Made by a program: the position numbers and the translations under genes. Below are positions 1 to 7,439 of a stretch of DNA of 20,165 bases, piece after piece. The DNA is from Fen-1258 sp964441505 (GTDB lineage: Bacteria > Bacteroidota > Ignavibacteria > Ignavibacteriales > Melioribacteraceae), in assembly GCA_964441505.1 (NCBI GenBank), contig CAYTUV010000055.1, positions 1-20,165 of the forward strand, written 5' to 3'. How positions within the stretch are numbered: the first letter of the stretch is position 1; every line of letters starts with the position of its first letter. The notes beneath the pieces were generated by a model. The model saw nothing but the letters and a program-made list of their open reading frames with translations. It was not told where the DNA came from and searched no databases.

Positions 1-515
1 TACCGCCGCTAGCGAGCGAAGTTGCAATTACTCTCCAATCGTTTAGCTGGTTGCCGGTGTTTCCAACCTTAACATATTTAATCACCCGCGTAACTGTGGT
101 TGAATACGGTTTACGGATTAACGTATCTACTCTTGCTTGTCCGTTAGTAGTGGTCTGTTGATACGAAGCGGCAATTAAAAACTCGCCCTCAAATTTTTGG
201 GTAAGATAACCATAAGCAATGTCTGTCTGCTGTTGAAAATCTAATTTACTATCAACCAATTTTAAATTCTGTCCCACTTTAACTGGATAGATTTCTTTTG
301 CAAGTCCACCAACAATACTCATTACGGTAGTTTCATTATAGTTCGGTTCGAAAGATTGAACTGCAGGGTCATTTGCCGTGATTGTTTCAAGAACAGAGTT
401 TAGACTACTGGATTGCGAGTCGGCTTCTATGGGGGTTAACTCTATCGCAGCCGTACAAACCTAAAATCAGCATGGCAAAAATTGAAAGTGTGAAAAGGAT
501 TTTTACTTTGTGCAT
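1..515 (-). pseudogene. Lipoprotein gene, frameshifted, 3' end outside window
   Basis: Reading from ATG at 515, the product begins MHKVKILFTLSIF, a hydrophobic signal peptide ending in the lipobox LYGC with Cys23, so it should be an outer-membrane or periplasmic lipoprotein. The SD GGAG (526-523) lies 7 nt upstream. This frame stops at 407-405 after 36 codons. The downstream frame stays open to the window edge and reads as ordinary protein (SSLNSVLETITANDPAVQSF... to ...RVIATSLASGG). Reading the C5 run (431-435 on the plus strand, as G5) as four bases joins the two parts into GCDRVNPIEADSQSSSL with no other change. This is therefore a single-base frameshift in a homopolymer: a recent mutation, phase variation or a sequencing error. 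I do not recognise the family. The gene follows the sigma-54-type activator gene and has its own candidate promoter. Confidence 0.7.
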
Positions 516-558
516 TATATTACTCCATTTATGTGTTAAGATTTATGGTTTGATTAAC

Positions 559-657
559 ACATAATCAGTGCCAGACACAAAAGGCGCGATTTCTTCGCAG
601 AATCGAATTAGACAGAAAAACTAATTGCATGGAAACCAACATCAATTGCCTGAAATA
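559..657 (-). promoter_or_regulatory. Candidate sigma-54-like promoter with two upstream activator sites (lipoprotein gene)
   Basis: On the minus strand CTGGCAC (-24-like, TGGCA at 573-569) is followed by ATGTG in the -12 register. The GG-N10-GT spacing is right, but the second -12 base is T instead of C. Upstream are two tandem sites written here on the plus strand: TTGCATGGAAAC at 625-636 and TTGCCTGAAATA at 646-657, with starts 21 bp apart. The TGGCA box is 58 bp from the ATG at 515. The same elements at the same distances precede the gene starting at 4719. Function is inferred from this match and from the adjacent sigma-54-type activator; the -12 element is non-canonical. Confidence 0.45.
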
Positions 658-659
658 AA

Positions 660-3095
660 TCAAACAGGCAGTTTTCTCAGTAAGTCTTTTATTGTTTCAT
701 CTAAATAAGAATGAAATTTTGCCGGAAGGTTTTTGTATTTTGAAGCAAAGGCAGATTTAATATATTCGAAATCCTTCACTTTGAATTGTGCCAGATCTTT
801 TTGCAAGTTTTCAATATAAGTTTCCGCTTTTGCTTTTAGCCGATCCAAAGATTCTTCATCATTAGTTTGAACAAGCTCGCTGATGGTTTTGTCAAATGCG
901 AAAGAATTGGCTACATATTTTTTGAAAAACATTCCTCGCAAATTTTCTGAAACGATAGTTCTGTTGATATTGCCAAGTTCTCTTGCCGTTTTGTTTATTG
1001 AGGAATGTGAAAAAAATTTATGTCGTAAGGATTCTAAAATTAAATCCTCAAGGTTGGAACGGTCAACTTTGCGGTATTCTTCCGATAGATCGTTGAGCTG
1101 AATAATTTTTCTTCCTTCAGATTTAGCAAAGATAACGGCGCGTTTAATTACGGATTCCAATTCGCGGACGTTTCCTCTCCACTCGTTTTTAGTTAGACTA
1201 TCTAAAACAGCTTTGGAAATATTTAGTTCGGGATCTTCCATTCTGATGAAGTGATGAGCGAGCAATTCGATATCTTCTTTTCTTTCACGCAAAGGAGGCA
1301 ACTCAAATTTAAGAACATTGAGGCGGTAATAAAGATCTTCGCGGAAATGTTTTTCTTTTACCCGTTCTTCCAAATTTTTATTTGTAGCAGCAATAACACG
1401 GATGTTTACATGTTTAATTTCCGTCGCGCCGACTTTCTGAACCTCACCAAACTGAATTACGCGCAAAAGTTTAGTTTGAAAATTTTCGGTTGTCTCTCCA
1501 ATTTCATCAAGGAAAATTGTTCCGCCGTCGGCTAATTCAAATTTCCCTTTTCGATCTGCGATTGCATTGGTGAAGGCGCCTTTCACGTGACCGAACAGTT
1601 CGCTTTCGAGTAGCGATTCCGGCATTGCCGCACAATTAACCGCTACAAAGTTTTTGTCTTTTCGTTTTCCAAGATTGTGAATTGCCCGCGCGACAAGTTC
1701 TTTACCGCTTCCGCTTTCGCCAAGAATTAAAGTTGTTGCATCAGAGGCAGAAATTTTTTTTATCATTTCTACTAGATTGCGCATAACATTGCTTCGAAAG
1801 ACCATTCCCTCAAAAATTGTAATCGTTTCTTTTTCGGTAGAAAATATTTCAGGTTCATTATCTTCTTTCCATTTTTTTAGCCGGGATATTTCATCTTCGA
1901 GCAAAATAATCTTTGACGTAAGTCCGCTCTGTTGTTCATTTGATATTGTACCGAGCCGATTTTGTAGTCCGGCTAATTCTTCTTCCTTTATTGCTAAGGC
2001 ACGTTTCAATATTTCAGATTCGTTGAAAGTGTTCAGCAGTTTTGCTTTACTTTCAGAAAGATTAAAACCGAACTCAATTAGGAGATAAGCAACGGTTGGT
2101 ATAATTACAGCCGAATAATTTACTTCGATAAAGAAAAAAGTAAAGAGTATATAAGCGATGATAAGAAAGCTGAAAAAGTAGATCATGGCTGCATGATAGC
2201 GCTGAAGTCTTATCTTAAACAGAATTACAACAATCAACAGCAGCAAAAAAACAAAAGCCAGATATGAATTTAACCGGAAATTAAGAGAACGGTTTGTGAG
2301 AATATTATCGAGTGCAAAAGCATGAAGTGCAACACCCGGAAGTTCTTTATTGAATCCCGTTGAAATAGTTTTGGCGATTGATGGATCGCTGACGCCGACT
2401 AAAACGATTTTGTTTTTGAAATTTACAAGGTTATCATCATTCTCTTCAACCATTTTAAAAAATTCTAACAAGGAATAGTTTTGAAAATTTTTCCATGAGT
2501 TATAGAAATTAATTTTTATCCGGTTATCATCGAAATCCTTATTTGCCAGAGCCGATGAGAATGATTTTTCCGGTTTGCCATTAATTTTTATTGAATTATG
2601 GATATAGATGCCGTCGTCTGAAATATAATTTAAGTGACCACTTGCGAGATTCGGATTATCTAATTTTGGCTGCGAATAAATTACCGAATCGGTTCCCCCG
2701 TCATTTGTTATCAAAGCTGAGACAACAACTCTTCCATTACGTTTTATTTCTTCATTCAAAAGGCCGTTATAAACGGATTCGATAGCAGCGTTATTCGATA
2801 GCAGAACTTCAATACCAATTTTGGAGACGCCTACATTAGTAAGCTTATCAACCACTAATGCGTAATAGCTTCTCTTCAGAGGCCAGCCGCCGAGTTTTTC
2901 AATATCTGTTCCGTTGATGTGAATTATAATTATTCTGGAGTCTAATGATCTTTGTCCGGTTAATTTGGTAAAAGTGTTTTCTGTAAATTGATTGAAAGGA
3001 TTGAATAGCCCCAAGAGCGAAATCAGAAATAGCAGAATAACCGTAATTAGCACAATTACTTTTTTGTTTGAAAATATTTTTCCGGCTGATATCAT
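660..3095 (-). CDS. Membrane-bound sigma-54-dependent activator with CHASE2 sensor domain
   Basis: An 811-residue protein. A transmembrane helix at about 12-32 leads into an extracytoplasmic CHASE2 sensor (about 35-265), followed by hydrophobic helices at about 276-340 and a probable coiled coil at about 355-412. The sigma-54 interaction AAA+ domain (about 428-655) has Walker A GESGSGKE (459-466), a GAFTGA-loop variant GAFTNA (506-511), Walker B GGTIFLDEIGE (524-534) and FREDLYYRLNV (584-594). A helix-turn-helix candidate lies near 699-724, followed by a basic helical tail to 811. Family knowledge: such AAA+ proteins remodel sigma-54 RNA polymerase from upstream sites. CHASE2 normally sits on kinases and cyclases, so direct fusion to the transcriptional output, with no kinase or receiver domain, is uncommon. 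Start ATG has GGAAAG 4 nt upstream. Likely targets are the flanking genes, whose upstream regions share tandem repeats. The ligand is unknown. Confidence 0.9.
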   Translation of the reverse strand: MISAGKIFSNKKVIVLITVILLFLISLLGLFNPFNQFTENTFTKLTGQRSLDSRIIIIHINGTDIEKLGGWPLKRSYYALVVDKLTNVGVSKIGIEVLLSNNAAIESVYNGLLNEEIKRNGRVVVSALITNDGGTDSVIYSQPKLDNPNLASGHLNYISDDGIYIHNSIKINGKPEKSFSSALANKDFDDNRIKINFYNSWKNFQNYSLLEFFKMVEENDDNLVNFKNKIVLVGVSDPSIAKTISTGFNKELPGVALHAFALDNILTNRSLNFRLNSYLAFVFLLLLIVVILFKIRLQRYHAAMIYFFSFLIIAYILFTFFFIEVNYSAVIIPTVAYLLIEFGFNLSESKAKLLNTFNESEILKRALAIKEEELAGLQNRLGTISNEQQSGLTSKIILLEDEISRLKKWKEDNEPEIFSTEKETITIFEGMVFRSNVMRNLVEMIKKISASDATTLILGESGSGKELVARAIHNLGKRKDKNFVAVNCAAMPESLLESELFGHVKGAFTNAIADRKGKFELADGGTIFLDEIGETTENFQTKLLRVIQFGEVQKVGATEIKHVNIRVIAATNKNLEERVKEKHFREDLYYRLNVLKFELPPLRERKEDIELLAHHFIRMEDPELNISKAVLDSLTKNEWRGNVRELESVIKRAVIFAKSEGRKIIQLNDLSEEYRKVDRSNLEDLILESLRHKFFSHSSINKTARELGNINRTIVSENLRGMFFKKYVANSFAFDKTISELVQTNDEESLDRLKAKAETYIENLQKDLAQFKVKDFEYIKSAFASKYKNLPAKFHSYLDETIKDLLRKLPV

Positions 3096-3160
3096 GATCT
3101 TTCCAATAATCCGGCATTAAATTACCAAATTTCAAAAGAATATGTAGGATAGAATTTAGA

Positions 3161-3196
3161 AGAGAAGCGGAGCTTGATTTTTCAAGCCCCGCTCTT
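3161..3196 (-). terminator. Hairpin after the gene ending at 3205, terminator-like
   Basis: The stem AGCGGAGCTTGA pairs with TCAAGCCCCGCT across a loop of about 4 nt, with one mismatch, just past the stop codon at 3205. The U-tract on the minus strand is weak, so it may attenuate rather than block readthrough into the activator gene starting at 3095. Confidence 0.5.
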
Positions 3197-3204
3197 AGAT
3201 GGGG

Positions 3205-4719
3205 TTACTTTAGAAGCATCATTTTTTTCACTTGAATAAAACTGCTCGTCTGCAGTTTATAAAAATAGATACCGCTTGCAAGCGCGCTGGCATCAAAGTT
3301 TATCTTGTAGCTGCCGGCATTTTGATATCCGCTAACCAAATTTGCAACTTCGCTTCCAAGGATGCTATAAACTTTTAGACTAACATTTTCATTGGAAGAA
3401 AGTTTGTAAGAAATTGTTGTCGCCGGATTAAAAGGATTCGGGTAATTTTGATCGAGTGCAAATTCAGTCGGTATGTTTAGCGAGGTCTCAACAGCAGTTA
3501 AAGAAGAACTTGTAAGAGCAATAAAACTGTTTACCGTTGAAGTGCTGAACGAAACAATGTTAGTTTGTTTATTAACTGATGCAGTAATAGATTTCCACGA
3601 ACTTGATTGATCATCCCATAGTTTTACCTGGATATTGTTCTTGTTCATATTGTAAGCATTCAGTTGAGCATCTGTAAAATGAAGTTGAACTCTGAGATTG
3701 TTTCCGAAATCCATATGTCCGCCGCCATGACCGTTCTGCCACATCATGTTATTTTCGGTTGGGTTGAACATATCAATTTCATAACCGGCAAATATATTTT
3801 GTCCTTTATAGTTGGGCATATTTTCAGGATAAATCTCGAACATCTGACTGAACATGGAATCAGGTAAAGTACTCATCATGTGGCCGCCTTGATGCCAGCC
3901 TTTCATTACAGTTACCATAGTACTGTCATCGAAAGGAGAATGGAAACGTGTCGAATTCGAATTTCTATTTACCCAACCACCACCCAAATGTGGATTCAAT
4001 TTTGTTGCGTCTCTCCAGACTTTTCCGTTGATCTCATAGACAATCAGCATAGAAAGACCTGAACTGTTTGAAAGCAAAGCACCTTTGATAGTAACAACTT
4101 CTCCATTTAGAGGTCTCTTAGCTCCGGATACCGGCTGAAACCAGTAAGGACCAAAATTCATAAAGTAATTTGGCTTGCCGTCGTTGTTTGTATCTAAGTA
4201 AAAATGATTCATGAAAAAAGTTGTATCAACTAAAGTTGTGCCTGTTAGTGTGATGGTTTTTAATGAATCATGATTCAAACCAAAACCATAACTACCTCCG
4301 AACATTCCGTGTTTACTCCATCCGAACTTGAAATTATGTTTACCCATATCGTTCCAATCTGCAAAGAATGGATCCCGCCAGAGAAGATCATTGATTTTAT
4401 AAACTACAACAGACTTAAAATTATATTTGTTGGATTGGTAAACGCCGCCTACAATTTTTATTTGATCACCATTCTTCGGACGCTGAGCTGCGGAACTATC
4501 CGGTTGATACCATGGTGGGCCAAAGTTAAGATGGTAATCCGATTTCCCATCGAGGTTTGTATCGATAAAGTATTGTGATATTGGAGCGGATTGATCCACG
4601 ATTGCTTTGCCGGTTAGCGTTAGCGTATCTAATTTATCTGCTCTTAAATGACCATTCATCATTTGGGCGAACGATAAAGAAGTTATAAGAATGAAACCAA
4701 GTAAAAATATTTTTTTCAT
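3205..4719 (-). CDS. Secreted Met/His-rich protein with tandem repeats and T9SS type A sorting domain
   Basis: A 504-residue protein with a cleavable signal peptide (MKKIFLLGFILITSLSFAQ, residues 1-19) and a C-terminal Por secretion/type IX sorting domain at about 422-504, recognised by YPNPFNPATTISY and the GIYFYKL...KKMMLLK ending. Between them are two related repeats at about 33-118 and 156-238. Each runs TLTG...VD, a DTNxDGK loop resembling a calcium-binding dockerin-type loop, NFGPxW(Y/F)QP, RPxNG and a terminal WRD. The middle region (about 272-336) is rich in Met and His (HQGGHMM, NNMMWQNGHGGGH), which could bind copper or another soft metal; that is inference. The product should cross the outer membrane by the type IX system and be surface-attached or released. 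SD AAAGG lies upstream of the ATG. I cannot name the family. Confidence 0.85.
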   Translation of the reverse strand: MKKIFLLGFILITSLSFAQMMNGHLRADKLDTLTLTGKAIVDQSAPISQYFIDTNLDGKSDYHLNFGPPWYQPDSSAAQRPKNGDQIKIVGGVYQSNKYNFKSVVVYKINDLLWRDPFFADWNDMGKHNFKFGWSKHGMFGGSYGFGLNHDSLKTITLTGTTLVDTTFFMNHFYLDTNNDGKPNYFMNFGPYWFQPVSGAKRPLNGEVVTIKGALLSNSSGLSMLIVYEINGKVWRDATKLNPHLGGGWVNRNSNSTRFHSPFDDSTMVTVMKGWHQGGHMMSTLPDSMFSQMFEIYPENMPNYKGQNIFAGYEIDMFNPTENNMMWQNGHGGGHMDFGNNLRVQLHFTDAQLNAYNMNKNNIQVKLWDDQSSSWKSITASVNKQTNIVSFSTSTVNSFIALTSSSLTAVETSLNIPTEFALDQNYPNPFNPATTISYKLSSNENVSLKVYSILGSEVANLVSGYQNAGSYKINFDASALASGIYFYKLQTSSFIQVKKMMLLK

Positions 4720-4760
4720 GATGCACCTTTAATTAATTGTTTTTAGGATACTCAATTTAC

Positions 4761-4859
4761 TCATCAATCATGCCAGCGTAGAATACGTAGATTCATAACG
4801 GAAAAACAAATTTAATAGCCGGCAAGTTGCCTGAAATAGCTGTTGATTTGCCTGAAAAC
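4761..4859 (-). promoter_or_regulatory. Candidate sigma-54-like promoter with two upstream activator sites (T9SS-cargo gene)
   Basis: On the minus strand CTGGCAT (TGGCA at 4775-4771) is followed in the -12 register by ATGAG, i.e. GG-N10-GA, with an imperfect -12. Two tandem sites read on the plus strand are TTGCCTGAAATA at 4827-4838 and TTGCCTGAAAAC at 4848-4859, with starts 21 bp apart. The first overlaps an exact palindrome GGCAAGTTGCC (4821-4831). From the TGGCA box the sites are 56 and 77 bp away, exactly as in front of the gene starting at 515, and the box is 56 bp from the ATG at 4719. Role inferred. Confidence 0.45.
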
Positions 4860-4966
4860 ATTAATTTCCGTCAAAATGTGCATTCATGAAATCGTTATAA
4901 AAGATTCGTAGCATCCTTTAAGTTTTGCTTTTGCAAGTGAGAATATATTTGCGTGGTTTGTCAAAT

Positions 4967-5165
4967 CAAAATACACCGCAAGGATATTACAACATTGGAA
5001 GAATACATAGATCCGTAATTATGAAAAATGGTAAAGTAAAATCTTGTGGAACGTGCCTTGACACGAGAATTATCGGCAGTTCATTTGATCGAAGGGATTA
5101 AAAAAAGCAATAGGCAGGATTTAACTCAGTTAACGTTAGGATCAGAAAAAGTAATTACTTTTTAA
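4967..5165 (+). pseudogene. DsrE-family sulfur-relay/peroxiredoxin-like gene remnant, frameshifted
   Basis: The plus strand encodes QNTPQGYYNIGR (from 4967), then GKVKSCGTCLD (5030-5062), the conserved C-terminal half and CxxC-type cysteine motif of DsrE/DsrF-like proteins. The frame then breaks near 5063. The adjacent frame (from 5064) continues RELSAVHLIEGIKKS and ends SEKVITF with TAA at 5163-5165, matching the family's usual ADKVITF-like end. Without a shift the first frame stops at 5099-5101. The N-terminal half (about 4860-4966) has stops and no recognisable start, so the gene is decayed, not merely mis-sequenced. It lies in an otherwise empty 460-bp gap and converges on the minus-strand gene ending at 5181. 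The family call is from memory of the motif. Confidence 0.6.
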
Positions 5166-5180
5166 GAAGCTGATTAACTT

Positions 5181-7424
5181 CTACTTCGTTTTCATTTCAA
5201 AGACACCATCCCAATTTTCATTCGGAGGATTCTTTAGGTAGAACTCACAGCGCTGCATATAAACCTTGGAGGGATAATCTCCTAATTTTTCGTACGATCT
5301 TTTAAAGTAATCAAGTGCCGGTTCAAAACTTTTTTGTCTATAAAGATCAATCGCTTGAAAATATAGGTCCATCTTTTCGATCGCTTCTTCTGCCTTTTTA
5401 TCACCTACAATACTTATCAATTCATAAACTTTAGTCGGTTTGTTCTTTCCTTTTACGAGAATTACATCCAATTCTCTTGCAAGAATTTTATCTTTACAGC
5501 AATCATAAGTCGCATCGCTGATCATAATATTTGTTGCATATTCTTTATTAGCTCCTTCAAGCCGCGATGCTAAATTAACATCATCTCCCAGAACCGTATA
5601 ATCAAAACGCTTTTCACCGCCAATATTTCCAACGATCACATCACCAGTATTAATACCAATTCGTATTCTAATGGGAGTTTCACCCGAACTTGTCCACTTC
5701 TCTCTCATCTCAACTAATTTTTCTTGCATCTGTAAAGCTGTTACGCATGCCTCATATGCATGATCTTTAACTTCAAGTGGTGCGCCCCAAAATGCCATTA
5801 CTGCATCACCGAGATATTTATCAAGTGTTCCATTATGACTTAAAATTATTTCAGTCATTTCATTCAAAAATTCATTTATAAAATTGACGAGTTCTTCAGG
5901 TTGTTTTTTTTCTGCAAAAGCTGTAAAGCCGGCTATATCACTAAAGAGAATAGAAAGATTTTTCCTTTCCCCTCCCAGACGTAATTTTTCCGGATTAACC
6001 AATAATTGATTTACAACTTCTTTGCTGACGTATTGACTGAACATTCCTTTGATCATCACATTCTGTTGGCGTTCTTTCAAGAAATGATAAGCGGTGCTGC
6101 TGAAATATCCAATAATTACGGCAAGTGACGGACTGACGATTGCTATAACCAGTTTGTTCTGAATAAAAAGAATGATGCTTAACTCATAAATTCCATAAAT
6201 AGAAAAAAGAACGAAAATAAAGTTGGCAACTTCCACTAAGAAACCAATTCTCAGTTTTATTTTTCTAATGAATGAGGAAATGTAAAATGATATCGCAGTA
6301 AGAAAAAGAATTACAAGAAGTTCGCTTTCTTTAGATTGAGAGTAAAGATAATTGTTGCTTAGAATATTCTGTACAATATTTGCATGGAATTCCACACCAT
6401 AAATAAGATTGTCTCCTTTGCGTTTTCCTTCAGCAAATGAACATGCCAACAGATCCCGATCTTCCGGCATTGTGGAACCGATGATAGCAATTTTATCTTT
6501 GAACTTATTTCGGGTAACAGAATCAGAAATCATTTCATCCCAGATATTAAGATCGGCACCGAGATTGATCTCATCTTTAGTTTTAAAATCCTTATCATCC
6601 AACACATCAATAAGCTTATAGTGCGGAAATGTTCGACTCGAACCATAAAAATTTATTAGCACGCTAGTCCGATCAAACTTGGGAATTTGTTTGTTTCCTA
6701 AAGTGAAGAAGTCATCACTCACAATGGCAGTGTCCGTTCCTTTCAGACTCAGGTACTTATTCACTAATGCAAATCCAAAGCTGGGTACTCTTTTATTTGT
6801 TATAGCGGTTTTACGAAATGGTGAATATCTTCGATACACCATATCATAATCAGATGGCACCTGTACAATCCCCAGAGAGCTATCAGCATCATAGAAAATG
6901 TTTTCATAGTTATAATGAATTTTACTGAAACTCGTATCTGTATAATTTGATAAGTAGTAATTCTTTCCTTCTTCAATCTGATTTTCCCTGGCGATATCGA
7001 TCATTCCTGCTACAACAACTTTCCCCGATTTTCGTATCGCCTCCTTCAACAGAATATCATTCTCAGCAGAATATTTATCCGGTTCCGACATATTAACATC
7101 AAGACCAATTGATTTAACTCCGGCTTTGGAAAGGTTTTCAATTGTCTTTGCATAAATAAATCTTGGGAACGGTGCCTTATTATAAGGTGCTGGAATTTGA
7201 TCGAATAATTCCTGAGTCATCTCAATAATTATTACATCGGATGAGTCTGCAATGTCAATCTTCCCTCTCTTGAGGAATCTGGTATCAATCAGTTTCAGTT
7301 CCAGTTCTTTCAGAGGGGCAAAGGTAAAAAGAATATCTTGTGTTAGAAGAATTGTAAGAAGAGCGGCGGAAAAAACAACTGCAATCTTTTTAAGGAAACT
7401 CTTTTTTTTAACAACGCCGCTCAT
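5181..7424 (-). CDS. CHASE2-domain class III adenylate/guanylate cyclase
   Basis: A 747-residue membrane protein. A TM helix at about 13-33 precedes an extracytoplasmic CHASE2 domain (about 38-355, with AGVKSIGLDVNMSEPD and DKIAIIGSTMPEDRDL). Several TM helices follow at about 368-445, then a class III cyclase domain at about 486-670. Metal-binding aspartates are D496 in FSDIAGFT and D540 in DKYLGDAVMAFWG. Lys536 and the VLGDDVNLASR stretch (N617, R621) fit an active ATP-cyclising enzyme, though GTP cannot be excluded. The C-terminal segment (about 685-735) looks like one TPR. It is the last gene of a four-gene set, 15 nt after the beta-barrel gene, with only a weak SD, so translation is probably coupled. 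CHASE2 cyclases often neighbour FecR-domain proteins, as here. Predicted role: convert an envelope signal into cAMP. Confidence 0.92.
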   Translation of the reverse strand: MSGVVKKKSFLKKIAVVFSAALLTILLTQDILFTFAPLKELELKLIDTRFLKRGKIDIADSSDVIIIEMTQELFDQIPAPYNKAPFPRFIYAKTIENLSKAGVKSIGLDVNMSEPDKYSAENDILLKEAIRKSGKVVVAGMIDIARENQIEEGKNYYLSNYTDTSFSKIHYNYENIFYDADSSLGIVQVPSDYDMVYRRYSPFRKTAITNKRVPSFGFALVNKYLSLKGTDTAIVSDDFFTLGNKQIPKFDRTSVLINFYGSSRTFPHYKLIDVLDDKDFKTKDEINLGADLNIWDEMISDSVTRNKFKDKIAIIGSTMPEDRDLLACSFAEGKRKGDNLIYGVEFHANIVQNILSNNYLYSQSKESELLVILFLTAISFYISSFIRKIKLRIGFLVEVANFIFVLFSIYGIYELSIILFIQNKLVIAIVSPSLAVIIGYFSSTAYHFLKERQQNVMIKGMFSQYVSKEVVNQLLVNPEKLRLGGERKNLSILFSDIAGFTAFAEKKQPEELVNFINEFLNEMTEIILSHNGTLDKYLGDAVMAFWGAPLEVKDHAYEACVTALQMQEKLVEMREKWTSSGETPIRIRIGINTGDVIVGNIGGEKRFDYTVLGDDVNLASRLEGANKEYATNIMISDATYDCCKDKILARELDVILVKGKNKPTKVYELISIVGDKKAEEAIEKMDLYFQAIDLYRQKSFEPALDYFKRSYEKLGDYPSKVYMQRCEFYLKNPPNENWDGVFEMKTK

Positions 7425-7439
7425 AATTGAATATTCATC

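Noticed and set aside
382..564. 60-codon plus-strand ORF
   Set aside because: It lies antisense to the lipoprotein signal-peptide region, where the minus strand has an SD, signal peptide and lipobox.
646..671. Inverted repeat TTGCCTG/CAGGCAG as an operator dyad
   Set aside because: The right half falls in the end of the activator coding sequence and has no counterpart upstream of the gene at 4719; the tandem 21-bp arrangement explains both regions better.
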